Positions 45,915-53,592 of a DNA stretch of 64,000 nt are shown one piece after another (the first letter of the stretch is position 1; each line of letters opens with the position of its first letter). This stretch comes from Lachnospiraceae bacterium. Its GTDB lineage: Bacteria > Bacillota > Clostridia > Lachnospirales > Lachnospiraceae. The stretch is taken from positions 1 to 64,000 of the forward strand of contig JAFVBO010000104.1 of NCBI GenBank assembly GCA_017479935.1, written 5' to 3'. The position numbers and the translations under genes were made by a program. The notes below the pieces were generated by a model. It made no database searches. It saw nothing but the letters and a program-made list of their open reading frames with translations, and was not told where the DNA came from.

Positions 45915-48674
45915 TTACTCCATCATCTCCCCGGTATTCGGGTCCGGGATTCTTCGCCAGTTGTCCGCATCGTGAATATCGCCATGGACGGCGTACCAGC
46001 GGCCTGGCAGGAAGGTGTTTCCATGGTTTTCCAGCACATCCCACTTCTCCGAGTAGATCACGTGGAGCTCCGGCGCATTCTTGGGCTCCATGTTGATGGG
46101 CTTACCCGTGGCCGGGTTCACCGGGTTTTCGATCAGGCCGGCAAAGGCCAGGCTGGGCGTGTCCGCGTTGGTCATAAAGTCGTAGGAACTGGTAAATCCG
46201 GTGCTGTTAAAGTCCTTGACCATGAGAAGCGGATGAAAGCCCAAAGTATCGGTGCCATCCTCCAGGATTAACCAGGGCGAGAAGCCCAGGGTGCGTCCAT
46301 GATCGGAAACCACGATAATGCGTGTGTTGTCGTAGACGCCGTTTTCCCGCATCCAGTCAAACCATCTGCCAAGCTGCAGAAGACCGGCCATGTTGACATG
46401 GTAATGCGCCATGCTGTACGGATCCTCCATGCCGATGGTGATCCCGTTCCAGGTGAAGCGGTCTTCGTGGGCTGCGTCAAACTCGGTGTTGTCCACGCGG
46501 TAAACCGGGATATATTCCGGCTCCTTTAAAAGTGTCTCCTCGTGTGTCGACTCGTTGTCAAAGATCAGAAACTGCCCGGGGCCGTCCTGCACGACGTCGG
46601 AAATCTCCGGGAGGGCGGTGAGGACGGTGTAATCCTGCATGAAGCCGAGGCGGATGCCGAAGGCGGTGCTCACGCTTTCGAGGACCTGCTCATCGTAGGA
46701 GACACCGCTTGGAATGCCTTCGGTCTCCGGAATGTCCACCTCCCGCTGATTGGGATGGCGCAGCGCGTAGTTGGCGTCGGAGCTGTTGTACAGGCCGTGG
46801 TTATACACAAACGGCTGCAGGCAGGAGGGCGAGATGCGAAACAGGCTGTAAAAGAAGAAGTTCCGGGTGCGGCGGGCCAGCGTCTGATCCGCCTCCTCCG
46901 GGCCGGCGAACAGATAGCGGGCCGAGGTCGCCAGGTGGTACAGCGAGAATTCCGGATGATCCGCATAGATGGAATAATCCGGATAAAACTGGTAGTTGGC
47001 GTAGGCCTGGTCCACGATGGTGACGTCATACCCAGCATCCGAGAAGATCACCGGCATCAGCCGCAGGGCCTCGTTGTGCTTCTTGACAAGGGGCTCCGTG
47101 GTGCGCTTGTTGATCTCCTCCGGCGTGTACTCGTAGCCGCCGTAGAGGGCCGGGATCCCCAGGTTTGTAAAGGGGCCGAAGGAGAGGGTGTTGCGGTAGT
47201 AGGTAAAACCGTCAAACTGCCGCTCAAGCTCCGGCTTTTCCTGGAACAGGTAGGGGATCAGATCGCCGATGGCGCGGTCCATCATGATGACAACCACGTT
47301 TTTCTCTGTGGCCGAAAACGGCAGGGAGACGATACTTTCATCCTGCCCGGACGAGGCCATGGTGGCATCTACCTCTCGGTTGATCCTGCTTCCGTTTTGA
47401 ACCGTCAGAACGAGTACGGCCGCCAGCCCCGCCATCAGGATGGGGGGAATGAGGGACTTTTTCCACTTCCAGAGGATGAGGCCCAGCGCGCCGACGGCGA
47501 CAAGAACCGCCAGATTGATCAGCATGTCGCGCGGCAGGATGGTGATGTCGATGTCATAGCGCAGCTCCGGGGACATGTTTCCAAAGCCGTTCCCGAAGGC
47601 CATGTAGTTGATGATGCCGAAGATCGCCAGAAGCCACACGCCGGCGGAAAACCACAGGCGGCGCTTGTTGTCCGCCAGATAGTAGAAGATTCCAAACCAG
47701 ATGAGAAACAGCCCGGCGGCAATCGGCAGAGTCTCCGCCAGAAAGAGGAGCGGATGCCGGAAATGGCTGTGGTTAATGAATTCCGCGGGCGAGGCCGCCA
47801 AGACGGCCGAAGGGGCCAGCGCGCCAACCAGGATGGTCAGAACCAGCGCGCCCAGGAAGAAGATGAGGGCCACCTGGCGGTCGGCTTTCGCGCTTTCCGT
47901 GACGTCTGCCGCGCGGGAGTTTCCCGCGACCGCTGCGGCCGATTTTTGGCTTTCGGCCAAGGAAGCTTTTGCAGCCTTTTCGGCGGCTCGTTTCTTAAAC
48001 CAGGGGAGCGACACAATCAGGTTCTTTACCAGGGAGAACAGGTTGTTCAGCGTCCAGTAAAACACAAGGCCTGCGGGCGACTGATACAGCAACACCAGGA
48101 AGAGCACCGCCATGGCGTACAGCTGAAACTTGCTCTTAAAGGATAAGCCCTTGGTATAGATGGCTCCCGAGATAAAGTTGATCAGCGTCATGAGGATCGG
48201 GAGCACGTTCACAGCAAAGCCGGCCACGGTGAACATGGCGTCCGGCGCGCCCAGGTTTCGAATGGGGCCGAAGGATACGCCCTGCAAAAGCTGCAAACCG
48301 GACAGAAACCGGTAGGCGGCGATGAAGAACGGAATTTCCAGCACCAGAGAAAGCGAGCCTTTTAACGCGCTCGTGGGTTTGTAATGGTTCTGCCGGTAGA
48401 AGGTCTGCAGAATCATGAACCGCTCATCGCCCGAGAAGGTCTTTTTGATGTGATCCATCCCCGGCTTCATGCGCAGCTCCTGCTCGCGGGCATCGTCCTG
48501 GATCTTATCTACCCGGCGGTATAAGGGCAGCACCAGGATATTGACGGCCAGGCTGAGCGCGATGATGGCAAGCCCCGGGCTGTCGGTGGCGCGGACGGCC
48601 ACGGAGTAGAGCGCGTCAAAGAAGAGCTCTAAGGGGTAGATGGTCAGGTTGTAAAGAATGGTTGTTATGGACAT
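45915..48674 (-). CDS. YidC/Oxa1 - phosphoglycerol transferase-like fusion
   Basis: 919 residues. Residues 1-~225 match the YidC/Oxa1 insertase fold (ALYSVAVRATDSPGLAIIALSLAVN, LPLYRRVDK with a membrane-embedded Arg, and GLVFYWTLNNLFSLVKN). A charged linker (~226-266) and about five further membrane segments (~267-425) follow. The last ~460 residues form an alkaline-phosphatase-superfamily domain as in lipoteichoic acid synthases and sulfatases: NVVVIMMDRAIGD (metal-site Asp466), FGPFTNLGIPALYGG (candidate nucleophile Thr) and VVSDHGRTLG. It begins 17 bases after a TagB/F-like gene. The likely job is building or decorating a glycerol-phosphate polymer at the membrane; the role of the YidC part is unknown. 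Confidence 0.85.
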   Translation of the reverse strand: MSITTILYNLTIYPLELFFDALYSVAVRATDSPGLAIIALSLAVNILVLPLYRRVDKIQDDAREQELRMKPGMDHIKKTFSGDERFMILQTFYRQNHYKPTSALKGSLSLVLEIPFFIAAYRFLSGLQLLQGVSFGPIRNLGAPDAMFTVAGFAVNVLPILMTLINFISGAIYTKGLSFKSKFQLYAMAVLFLVLLYQSPAGLVFYWTLNNLFSLVKNLIVSLPWFKKRAAEKAAKASLAESQKSAAAVAGNSRAADVTESAKADRQVALIFFLGALVLTILVGALAPSAVLAASPAEFINHSHFRHPLLFLAETLPIAAGLFLIWFGIFYYLADNKRRLWFSAGVWLLAIFGIINYMAFGNGFGNMSPELRYDIDITILPRDMLINLAVLVAVGALGLILWKWKKSLIPPILMAGLAAVLVLTVQNGSRINREVDATMASSGQDESIVSLPFSATEKNVVVIMMDRAIGDLIPYLFQEKPELERQFDGFTYYRNTLSFGPFTNLGIPALYGGYEYTPEEINKRTTEPLVKKHNEALRLMPVIFSDAGYDVTIVDQAYANYQFYPDYSIYADHPEFSLYHLATSARYLFAGPEEADQTLARRTRNFFFYSLFRISPSCLQPFVYNHGLYNSSDANYALRHPNQREVDIPETEGIPSGVSYDEQVLESVSTAFGIRLGFMQDYTVLTALPEISDVVQDGPGQFLIFDNESTHEETLLKEPEYIPVYRVDNTEFDAAHEDRFTWNGITIGMEDPYSMAHYHVNMAGLLQLGRWFDWMRENGVYDNTRIIVVSDHGRTLGFSPWLILEDGTDTLGFHPLLMVKDFNSTGFTSSYDFMTNADTPSLAFAGLIENPVNPATGKPINMEPKNAPELHVIYSEKWDVLENHGNTFLPGRWYAVHGDIHDADNWRRIPDPNTGEMME

Positions 48675-48691
48675 AGTGTTTGCCTTTTTTA

Positions 48692-49930
48692 TTAAAGTGA
48701 CTTCTCAAGCAGCGACTGCCGCTTGGCGATCAGATAATCCACGGTGCGCGTCGTTCCTTCCCCGCGGCCCTGCCAGGTTTCATCCCGCGCCTCATCCCGC
48801 GCTTTCTGGAAGGAAGGATCGGTTAAGCAGGTATCGATCAGCTGTTTTAAATCGGGCAGTGTTTCTTTTGTCAGCTGCCGGCCGATTTTGGGCAGAACCT
48901 GGAAGGTCCAAAGTTCCTCCTCCATGTCCCAGCAGTCTAACGCCGAGCGGTCGAAGGACGTATCCGCATAGAGGATGGGCTTATCAAAGATCAGAGTGTA
49001 ATCAAAAATGACGCCGGAGAAGTCGGAGATCATGATATCGCTTCTTCGCAGTACGTCAAAGTTATCGTTGTCGCTGTTCCACTCCAGGCTTTCCCCGGCC
49101 GGGTATGCGCGCATCAGCTCATCCAGCATCTGCTTGTCCGAGGTGTAGGACTGCGGGTGCGGGCGCACGATGATGTGATAGCCGGTGGCAAGCAGGGCGT
49201 CCAAGATGGTGCCGCCGTAGCGGGACAGGATCGAGTTGGCGCCCCAGGAAGGGGCGAGAAGGACGGTCACCGGGTGCGCTTTTTCCAGAGGAGGCGCGGC
49301 CAAAAGACGCTTTTGCAGCTCATCCATGTAGGGAAGGCCGGCGATCACCAGCTCCTTTTCCGGCATCTGCCGGGAGTGCTCGCGCCACCGGAGCTGATCG
49401 ATCTGGTACGCGCCGGAGAGCAGCACCGCGTCGTAATAGTCCAGGCCGTACATGCGGTAGGTGACCGGGTCGTTGCAGGCGTGCAGGATGTGCACGTAAT
49501 ACGAGGTGTCCCGGGAGCGCTTCCACTGGTAAACGTCCAAAGAAGGCGTGGAGGAAAGGACGATGTCCGCTTTCACCATGTTCATGCGGGCGAAGGCCAG
49601 GTTGCCCTCCCCGATGAATTCGCAGGTGACGTGTTCGAACGTTTCCTTTAAGGCCGGGTCATCCGGGGAGGCCGTATAATACCAGATCTTTTCCCCGCGC
49701 TTTTCAAATTCACGGCAGATGGGGCCGAAGGTGTTCCAGTAGCGCTTGGAATCCGTGAAAATCACAAAGGGAAGTCGGTCTTCGGACTGCTTTTCCTGCC
49801 GTCCGCCCAGGAAGAGAAACTTGGCTTTGATGATCAGCGCGCGCAGGGCATAGAGGCCGGCGCTGACCATACCGATCAGGATGGTAAAGAGCATGCTGCC
49901 GGTGCCGGGGTCGATATAAAGAAGGATCAT
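48692..49930 (-). CDS. CDP-glycerol glycerophosphotransferase family protein (TagB/TagF-like)
   Basis: 412 residues. One N-terminal membrane helix (IDPGTGSMLFTILIGMVSAGLYALRAL) is followed by a GT-B-like glycerophosphotransferase domain with YVHILHACNDP, LAPSWGANS (~235), IIVRPHPQSY (~265) and the acceptor-site ISDFSGVIFDY (~310). Enzymes of this family transfer glycerol phosphate from CDP-glycerol onto membrane-linked acceptors during teichoic acid synthesis. GGAG precedes the ATG chosen; a longer frame upstream runs across the leader terminator. It is followed at once by the YidC fusion. Confidence 0.88.
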   Translation of the reverse strand: MILLYIDPGTGSMLFTILIGMVSAGLYALRALIIKAKFLFLGGRQEKQSEDRLPFVIFTDSKRYWNTFGPICREFEKRGEKIWYYTASPDDPALKETFEHVTCEFIGEGNLAFARMNMVKADIVLSSTPSLDVYQWKRSRDTSYYVHILHACNDPVTYRMYGLDYYDAVLLSGAYQIDQLRWREHSRQMPEKELVIAGLPYMDELQKRLLAAPPLEKAHPVTVLLAPSWGANSILSRYGGTILDALLATGYHIIVRPHPQSYTSDKQMLDELMRAYPAGESLEWNSDNDNFDVLRRSDIMISDFSGVIFDYTLIFDKPILYADTSFDRSALDCWDMEEELWTFQVLPKIGRQLTKETLPDLKQLIDTCLTDPSFQKARDEARDETWQGRGEGTTRTVDYLIAKRQSLLEKSL

Positions 49931-49983
49931 GTATAAAGGTCTCCTTACGGGATAAATGGTGGAAAAAATGAAATCTCTTTCAC

Positions 49984-50018
49984 AAAAAGGCCCCACCCGG
50001 CTAAGGGTGGAGCCTTTT
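49984..50018 (-). terminator. terminator ahead of the TagB/F-like gene
   Basis: On the minus strand GGCTCCACCC and GGGTGGGGCC pair, followed by five T. It stands downstream of the promoter at 50032-50060, so it may act as an attenuator as well as ending the esterase transcript. Confidence 0.8.
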
Positions 50019-50022
50019 CCGT

Positions 50023-50060
50023 ATTCCATCTATTATACGAAGTTTCAGATGGAATAGCAA
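50023..50060 (-). promoter_or_regulatory. promoter and palindromic operator of the TagB/F-like operon
   Basis: On the minus strand TTGCTA, 17 bases, TATAAT. A perfect 9-base inverted repeat (ATTCCATCT / AGATGGAAT) brackets the -10 and part of the spacer. Confidence 0.7.
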
Positions 50061-50086
50061 TGGGGTTTTTTATGATATCGCCCGGT

Positions 50087-50125
50087 CGCACGGAGTGCGA
50101 AGCGACGCGGCCGCTTTCACGTGCT
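50087..50125. other. GC-rich element related to the carB leader element
   Basis: GGAGTGCGAAGCGACGCGGC followed by CGCTTTCACG shares the GCGACGC...CGCTTTCA pattern with 419-470. It lies between the esterase stop and the TagB/F promoter. Confidence 0.4.
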
Positions 50126-50148
50126 CGTAGTGTCAGGCGCGCGTCTTT

Positions 50149-51840
50149 TTACCGTCCCAGAATTTCCGCCGCGTTCTCCGGGCCGTACTTGATCATGTGC
50201 TCGGCCATCTCCTCTAAGAGGTCATGGTTGGAGATGCTGCCGGAATGACCGGTTCTCGGGAAGGTGACGCTGTAGCCGTAGTCGATGCCGGTGCTGTCCA
50301 GGAATTCCGCGACGCGGTACTGGGACAGGTTCAGGTAGTAGTTGTCCATGTCGCCGCCGCGCAGGTGGATCTTGCCGATCAGCTTCTCGCCCAGGGTCTC
50401 CCAGTTGGTCTGCATGATGTAGTTTAAGTCGTAGTTTTCCTGCCAGTAGGAAACCACGTCAGGGTTGATGTCACCGGTGATCGGATCCCAGACGCGGGCC
50501 GGATAGCCGTCTTCATCCATCGGGCTGTAGACCGCTTCCCAGATGGCCCACTGGCCAAGGCTTACCGCTTCTAAGCCGCCCAGGGCGATTTCATAGTGGT
50601 TCTCCTGCTCGATCGTCCACAGAATGTTGCCCTTGGTGTCGCGGGCGGAAGGACGCTCGGTCCTGGTCCAGCCGTTGTCGATGTAGTAAGCGTTTTCGTC
50701 GTTATACAGGTCTACGATCTGATAGGCGTGGAAATCCATGCCGTCCGGGCACATCGGCCAGGTGCCGCCGAAGAAGTCCGGATAGAAGACCTGCAGGGCC
50801 ATGGCTTCCCAGCCGCCCGTGGAACCGCCGGCCAGAAGACGTGCCCAGGGCTCGCCCACCGCGTGGAAGGTCTCTTCGATGTACGGGATCAGCTCGTTGA
50901 TATACGCATCGCCCCAGGGACCTTGGTTGGCGCTGTTGACAGAGTAGCTGGTGTCGTAGAACATGGTGGCGTCACGGGTGGTGACAACGATCATGTCAGG
51001 CGCTTCCCCGCTGTCCCAGTACTCGGTGAAGGCTTTCTGGGAAGCGCTGCGGGTGCTGCCGTAGCTCAGCGGTACGCTGCCGCCCGGCCAGTGGCCCTGA
51101 TAGTACAGGACGGGGTACTTCTTCTCCGGATCATAGTTTGCCGGAAGCAGCACGTTGGCGCCGATATAGATGTCTGTGCCCCAGAAATCGGACAGAACCT
51201 CGCTCTTGATTTTGACGTACTTGACGAGCTCCTTGTCCTCGTAGTTGCCTTGCTGATCCACCTGGCCCTCCGCCAGCTCATAGCCCAGTGGGATCTCATT
51301 GGAAAGGGTCAGCTCCACAGCGCCCTCGCCCACAGTGGCCATCGTGCTGTCGCTGTACAGGTTGTAGGGGTTAGAGGTGATGGAACCGCCGCCGCCGTGA
51401 TCCGCCATCGCCCAGATGGTGGTGCCATCCTTGCGGTTAAATTCCGTGTACTTGATAAAGAAGGCCTGAACGGCGTACTCGCCGTCCGGGAGGTCCGCCA
51501 GCTGCATCGGGTATCCGTACACATCCGGATCGTCGATGGTCATGGTGATCACATCGCCAGGCTGCACGCCGAACACGGTCTTGCCAGCCACATAGCAACC
51601 GGTGACGTCGATGTTGTAGAAGACTTCTTCGCCCTCCGCAAGATCCTCTGCGGAAAGATCCTTGTCTACCAGGAACAGAAGGCGGCCGTTCAATTCGCCA
51701 TCATAATCCTCCGGAACCGTCACGTTGACGACCACGCCGGCATTTTCGGCGCCTTCCGGGGCGGCTTTCTCATCCGCGAGCGCCAGGGGCGCGGCGGAGA
51801 AGGCCATGCATAGGGAGAGTAAGAGTGCCAGTTTCTTCAT
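50149..51840 (-). CDS. secreted alpha/beta-hydrolase esterase
   Basis: 563 residues: signal peptide (KKLALLLSLCMAFSAAPLALA), an N-terminal beta-rich region (~35-210), then an esterase D-like hydrolase domain (~220-555). The nucleophile motif is GGSTGG (Ser ~345), preceded by the oxyanion region LYYQGHWPGG, and the catalytic His is in RTGHSGS near the C-terminus. Related enzymes act on feruloyl or acetyl esters of plant polysaccharide; the substrate here is unknown. AAAGGAG precedes the ATG chosen. The promoter is strong and flanked by palindromes, consistent with regulated expression. Confidence 0.83.
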   Translation of the reverse strand: MKKLALLLSLCMAFSAAPLALADEKAAPEGAENAGVVVNVTVPEDYDGELNGRLLFLVDKDLSAEDLAEGEEVFYNIDVTGCYVAGKTVFGVQPGDVITMTIDDPDVYGYPMQLADLPDGEYAVQAFFIKYTEFNRKDGTTIWAMADHGGGGSITSNPYNLYSDSTMATVGEGAVELTLSNEIPLGYELAEGQVDQQGNYEDKELVKYVKIKSEVLSDFWGTDIYIGANVLLPANYDPEKKYPVLYYQGHWPGGSVPLSYGSTRSASQKAFTEYWDSGEAPDMIVVTTRDATMFYDTSYSVNSANQGPWGDAYINELIPYIEETFHAVGEPWARLLAGGSTGGWEAMALQVFYPDFFGGTWPMCPDGMDFHAYQIVDLYNDENAYYIDNGWTRTERPSARDTKGNILWTIEQENHYEIALGGLEAVSLGQWAIWEAVYSPMDEDGYPARVWDPITGDINPDVVSYWQENYDLNYIMQTNWETLGEKLIGKIHLRGGDMDNYYLNLSQYRVAEFLDSTGIDYGYSVTFPRTGHSGSISNHDLLEEMAEHMIKYGPENAAEILGR

Positions 51841-51995
51841 GTGTTTGTTCTCCTTTCTAAAAGGCATGAGCGAAGGCGTCCAATGAATTCGGTTTGTATA
51901 AATGGGTTCGCCGGATCAAGCTGCAGACGTCTTGTTCAAAGGAATAGTGCACTTATTCACGCGTTCGAAGACCGGACGGATGAATAATTATCGAG

Positions 51996-52024
51996 ATTAT
52001 ATACACGCTCAGGGCGAATGTCAA
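51996..52024 (-). promoter_or_regulatory. promoter of the esterase gene
   Basis: On the minus strand TTGACA, 17 bases, TATAAT, a consensus promoter with a leader of about 145 bases. Confidence 0.88.
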
Positions 52025-52032
52025 GGGGAAAT

Positions 52033-52071
52033 GCATAATTATGCTTGTATTCGAGAAAATATGCGCATATT
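52033..52071 (-). promoter_or_regulatory. two palindromes upstream of the esterase promoter
   Basis: GCATAATTATGC (12 bases) and AATATGCGCATATT (14 bases) are perfect palindromes just upstream of the -35, in activator-site position. Confidence 0.5.
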
Positions 52072-52125
52072 GCCGGAAGTGTGTAAAAATAAGCAAGAGA
52101 AGAAGAGAGCTGGGGAGAGAGGTAG

Positions 52126-52509
52126 GCGCAGGCAAAGCTCAGAAACCAAGCAATGCCTGCGCCTGAGAGGAAGTTGGGGAGAGAAAAAAGCGCAGGCAAA
52201 GCCAGGAAATTAAGTGATACCTGCGCCTGAGAGGGAGTTGGGGAAAGAGAAAAGCGTAGGCAAAGCCAGGAAATTAAGTGATGCCTGCGCCCGAAAGGGA
52301 GTAGTGGAGAGAGAAAAGCGCAGGCAAAGCTAGGAAATCAAGTAATGCCTGCGCCTGAGAGGGAGTTGAGGAGAGAGAAAAGCGCAGGCAAAGCCAGGAA
52401 ACCAAGCAATGCCTGCGCCCGAAAGGAAGTTGGGAAGAGAGAAAAGCGCAGGCAGAGCTAGGAAATCAAGTAATGCCTGCGCCTGAAAGAGAGTTGGGGA
52501 AAGAGAAAT
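52126..52509 (-). repeat. six-unit tandem array of 64-base terminator repeats
   Basis: Units start at 52126, 52190, 52254, 52318, 52382 and 52446, an exact 64-base period. Each has GCGCAGGCA and TGCCTGCGC arms with a 14-base or similar loop; on the minus strand each stem is followed by four to six T. There are no unique spacers. The nearest minus-strand gene upstream ends at 52584. Confidence 0.95.
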
Positions 52510-52546
52510 GCATGGGGGATGCCCCCAAAAGGGCGGAACCCCATGC
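52510..52546 (-). terminator. terminator-like hairpin at the array edge
   Basis: GCATGGGG pairs with CCCCATGC around a GCCC/GGGC inner stem; on the minus strand ATTTCTCTTT follows. It is the first stop signal after the YbjQ operon. Confidence 0.6.
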
Positions 52547-52583
52547 AAGGTAGTTTCAGGAAGCTGTCAGATTCAGCTTCCCT

Positions 52584-52883
52584 TCAATCTTCATCCGCAA
52601 ACCCAAAGTACAATAGTTCATTGTACGCGGCATTCGCCTCGCGGGCTTCTTTCTTTTCCCGCCAGGCGTCGATTTCACTTTTGATGGCCAGCATTTCATC
52701 CACGACAAGTTCAACCTTCTTAGGCTTTACATACCGCAGATACGCCATCATCCGTTCCATAGCTTTAGGGCTTCCAAGGTGCCTTGCGATCTCATCGCCA
52801 AGCTCCCCGGGAAACCCTAAAGCCATAACTTCCCGCACCAGCTCATCGCGGGTGCGGGACCATATTTTTCTAGTGTCTTCCAT
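52584..52883 (-). CDS. small helical protein of unknown function
   Basis: 99 residues, unrecognised. Largely helical and charged (TRDELVREVMALGFPGELGDEIARHLG, KSEIDAWREKKEAREANAAY), ending in an acidic ADED. No signal peptide or membrane segment. It has no ribosome site, but its ATG lies two bases after the ybjQ-like stop (TAACCATG), so it is probably translated by re-initiation. It is the last gene of a three-gene minus-strand operon. Confidence 0.6.
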   Translation of the reverse strand: MEDTRKIWSRTRDELVREVMALGFPGELGDEIARHLGSPKAMERMMAYLRYVKPKKVELVVDEMLAIKSEIDAWREKKEAREANAAYNELLYFGFADED

Positions 52884-52885
52884 GG

Positions 52886-53197
52886 TTATTTGAATCTGAC
52901 CGCCGTTCCGTACGCCATCACTTCCGCCGCGCTCTGCATGATAGAAGAGGACGAGTACCGGATGGCCACGATGGCGTCCGCGCCCATGCCTTCCGCTTCC
53001 TGCACCATGCGCTTGGTGGCCAGGGCTCTGGCGTTGTTCATCATCTCGTTGTACTTGGTCAGCTCGCCGCCGACTAAGGTCTTGAGGCCCGCGCCGATAT
53101 CACGGAAGGCATTGACCGTCTGAATGGTGCCGCCCTTCACAAGGCCTAAGGTTTCCAGTTCCTTTCCTTCAATTCCATTAGTAGTTGCTAAGATCAT
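52886..53197 (-). CDS. YbjQ-family (UPF0145) protein
   Basis: 103 residues of the YbjQ/UPF0145 family, sometimes called heavy-metal-binding; the proteins form pentameric rings and have no established function. Family features: N-terminal TTNGIEGKELETLGLVKG, a long helix with NNARALATKRMVQEAEGMGADAIVAIRYS, and the closing YGTAVRF. The ATG chosen has GAAGGGAG at a proper distance. It overlaps the end of the upstream membrane-protein gene by 20 bases. Confidence 0.87.
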   Translation of the reverse strand: MILATTNGIEGKELETLGLVKGGTIQTVNAFRDIGAGLKTLVGGELTKYNEMMNNARALATKRMVQEAEGMGADAIVAIRYSSSSIMQSAAEVMAYGTAVRFK

Positions 53198-53384
53198 CGT
53201 CTTCTCCCTTCTTAATCTCATTCAGTCTTTCCAGAAGCACATATACCAGGCCACCGCCAAGAAGCACCAGCGGAATGGCAAGCATGATCAAAAGCGGCTC
53301 GAACACCGCCACGCGTATCACAAGCACCACATACACAATCAGGTACAGAATGAAAAACGCCGTGATCACAATCGGGGCTATCAT
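53178..53384 (-). CDS. small two-helix membrane protein
   Basis: 68 residues with two hydrophobic helices (~2-25 and ~28-48) and a charged cytoplasmic tail (ERLNEIKKGEDDD). I chose the ATG preceded by AAAGGA at six bases; an ATG nine codons upstream is almost touching its AGGAGG and is less likely. It heads an operon with the YbjQ-like gene and a small helical protein. Function unknown. Confidence 0.6.
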   Translation of the reverse strand: MIAPIVITAFFILYLIVYVVLVIRVAVFEPLLIMLAIPLVLLGGGLVYVLLERLNEIKKGEDDDLSNY

Positions 53385-53490
53385 TTTCTTTCCTTTTTCG
53401 CTCAAAAACATCCCTCCTATCCAGCTCTCTCAAAAAAGTGCACTTGTTCGTACATTTCCCGTATTCCGATTAAAAATCTTTTATGCGGGC

Positions 53491-53543
53491 TTGCTTTCCT
53501 TCCCTGCATCTGCTATTGTATAGCACGCGAAATTGGAAATCAA
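53491..53543. promoter_or_regulatory. overlapping divergent promoters
   Basis: Plus strand: TTGCTT, 17 bases, TATTGT toward the MATE gene. Minus strand: TTGATT (53538-53543), 17 bases, TACAAT toward the YbjQ operon. The two -10 elements occupy the same bases (53514-53520), so only one polymerase can bind at a time. Confidence 0.5.
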
Positions 53544-53548
53544 GAGAT

Positions 53549-53571
53549 AACTGTTCTACGACTGAACAGTT
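53549..53571 (+). promoter_or_regulatory. inverted repeat in the MATE leader
   Basis: AACTGTTC, 7 bases, GAACAGTT, placed after the plus-strand transcription start and beside the minus-strand -35. It could be a repressor site or an RNA hairpin. Confidence 0.5.
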
Positions 53572-53592
53572 CTGCTAAAAGGAGACCTGAAC

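Noticed and set aside
46542-48146. 534-codon plus-strand frame opposite the YidC fusion
   Set aside because: No ribosome site and no domain; the minus-strand frame has strong domain matches across its whole length.
50596-51813. 405-codon plus-strand frame opposite the esterase gene
   Set aside because: Shadow of the esterase frame; the minus strand has signal peptide, ribosome site and catalytic motifs.
52126-52509. CRISPR array
   Set aside because: Units are contiguous and near-identical over all 64 bases, with no unique spacers and no cas genes nearby.
51957-52548. Minus-strand frames across the 64-base array
   Set aside because: The period is not divisible by three, so no frame is kept between units; these are chance openings.
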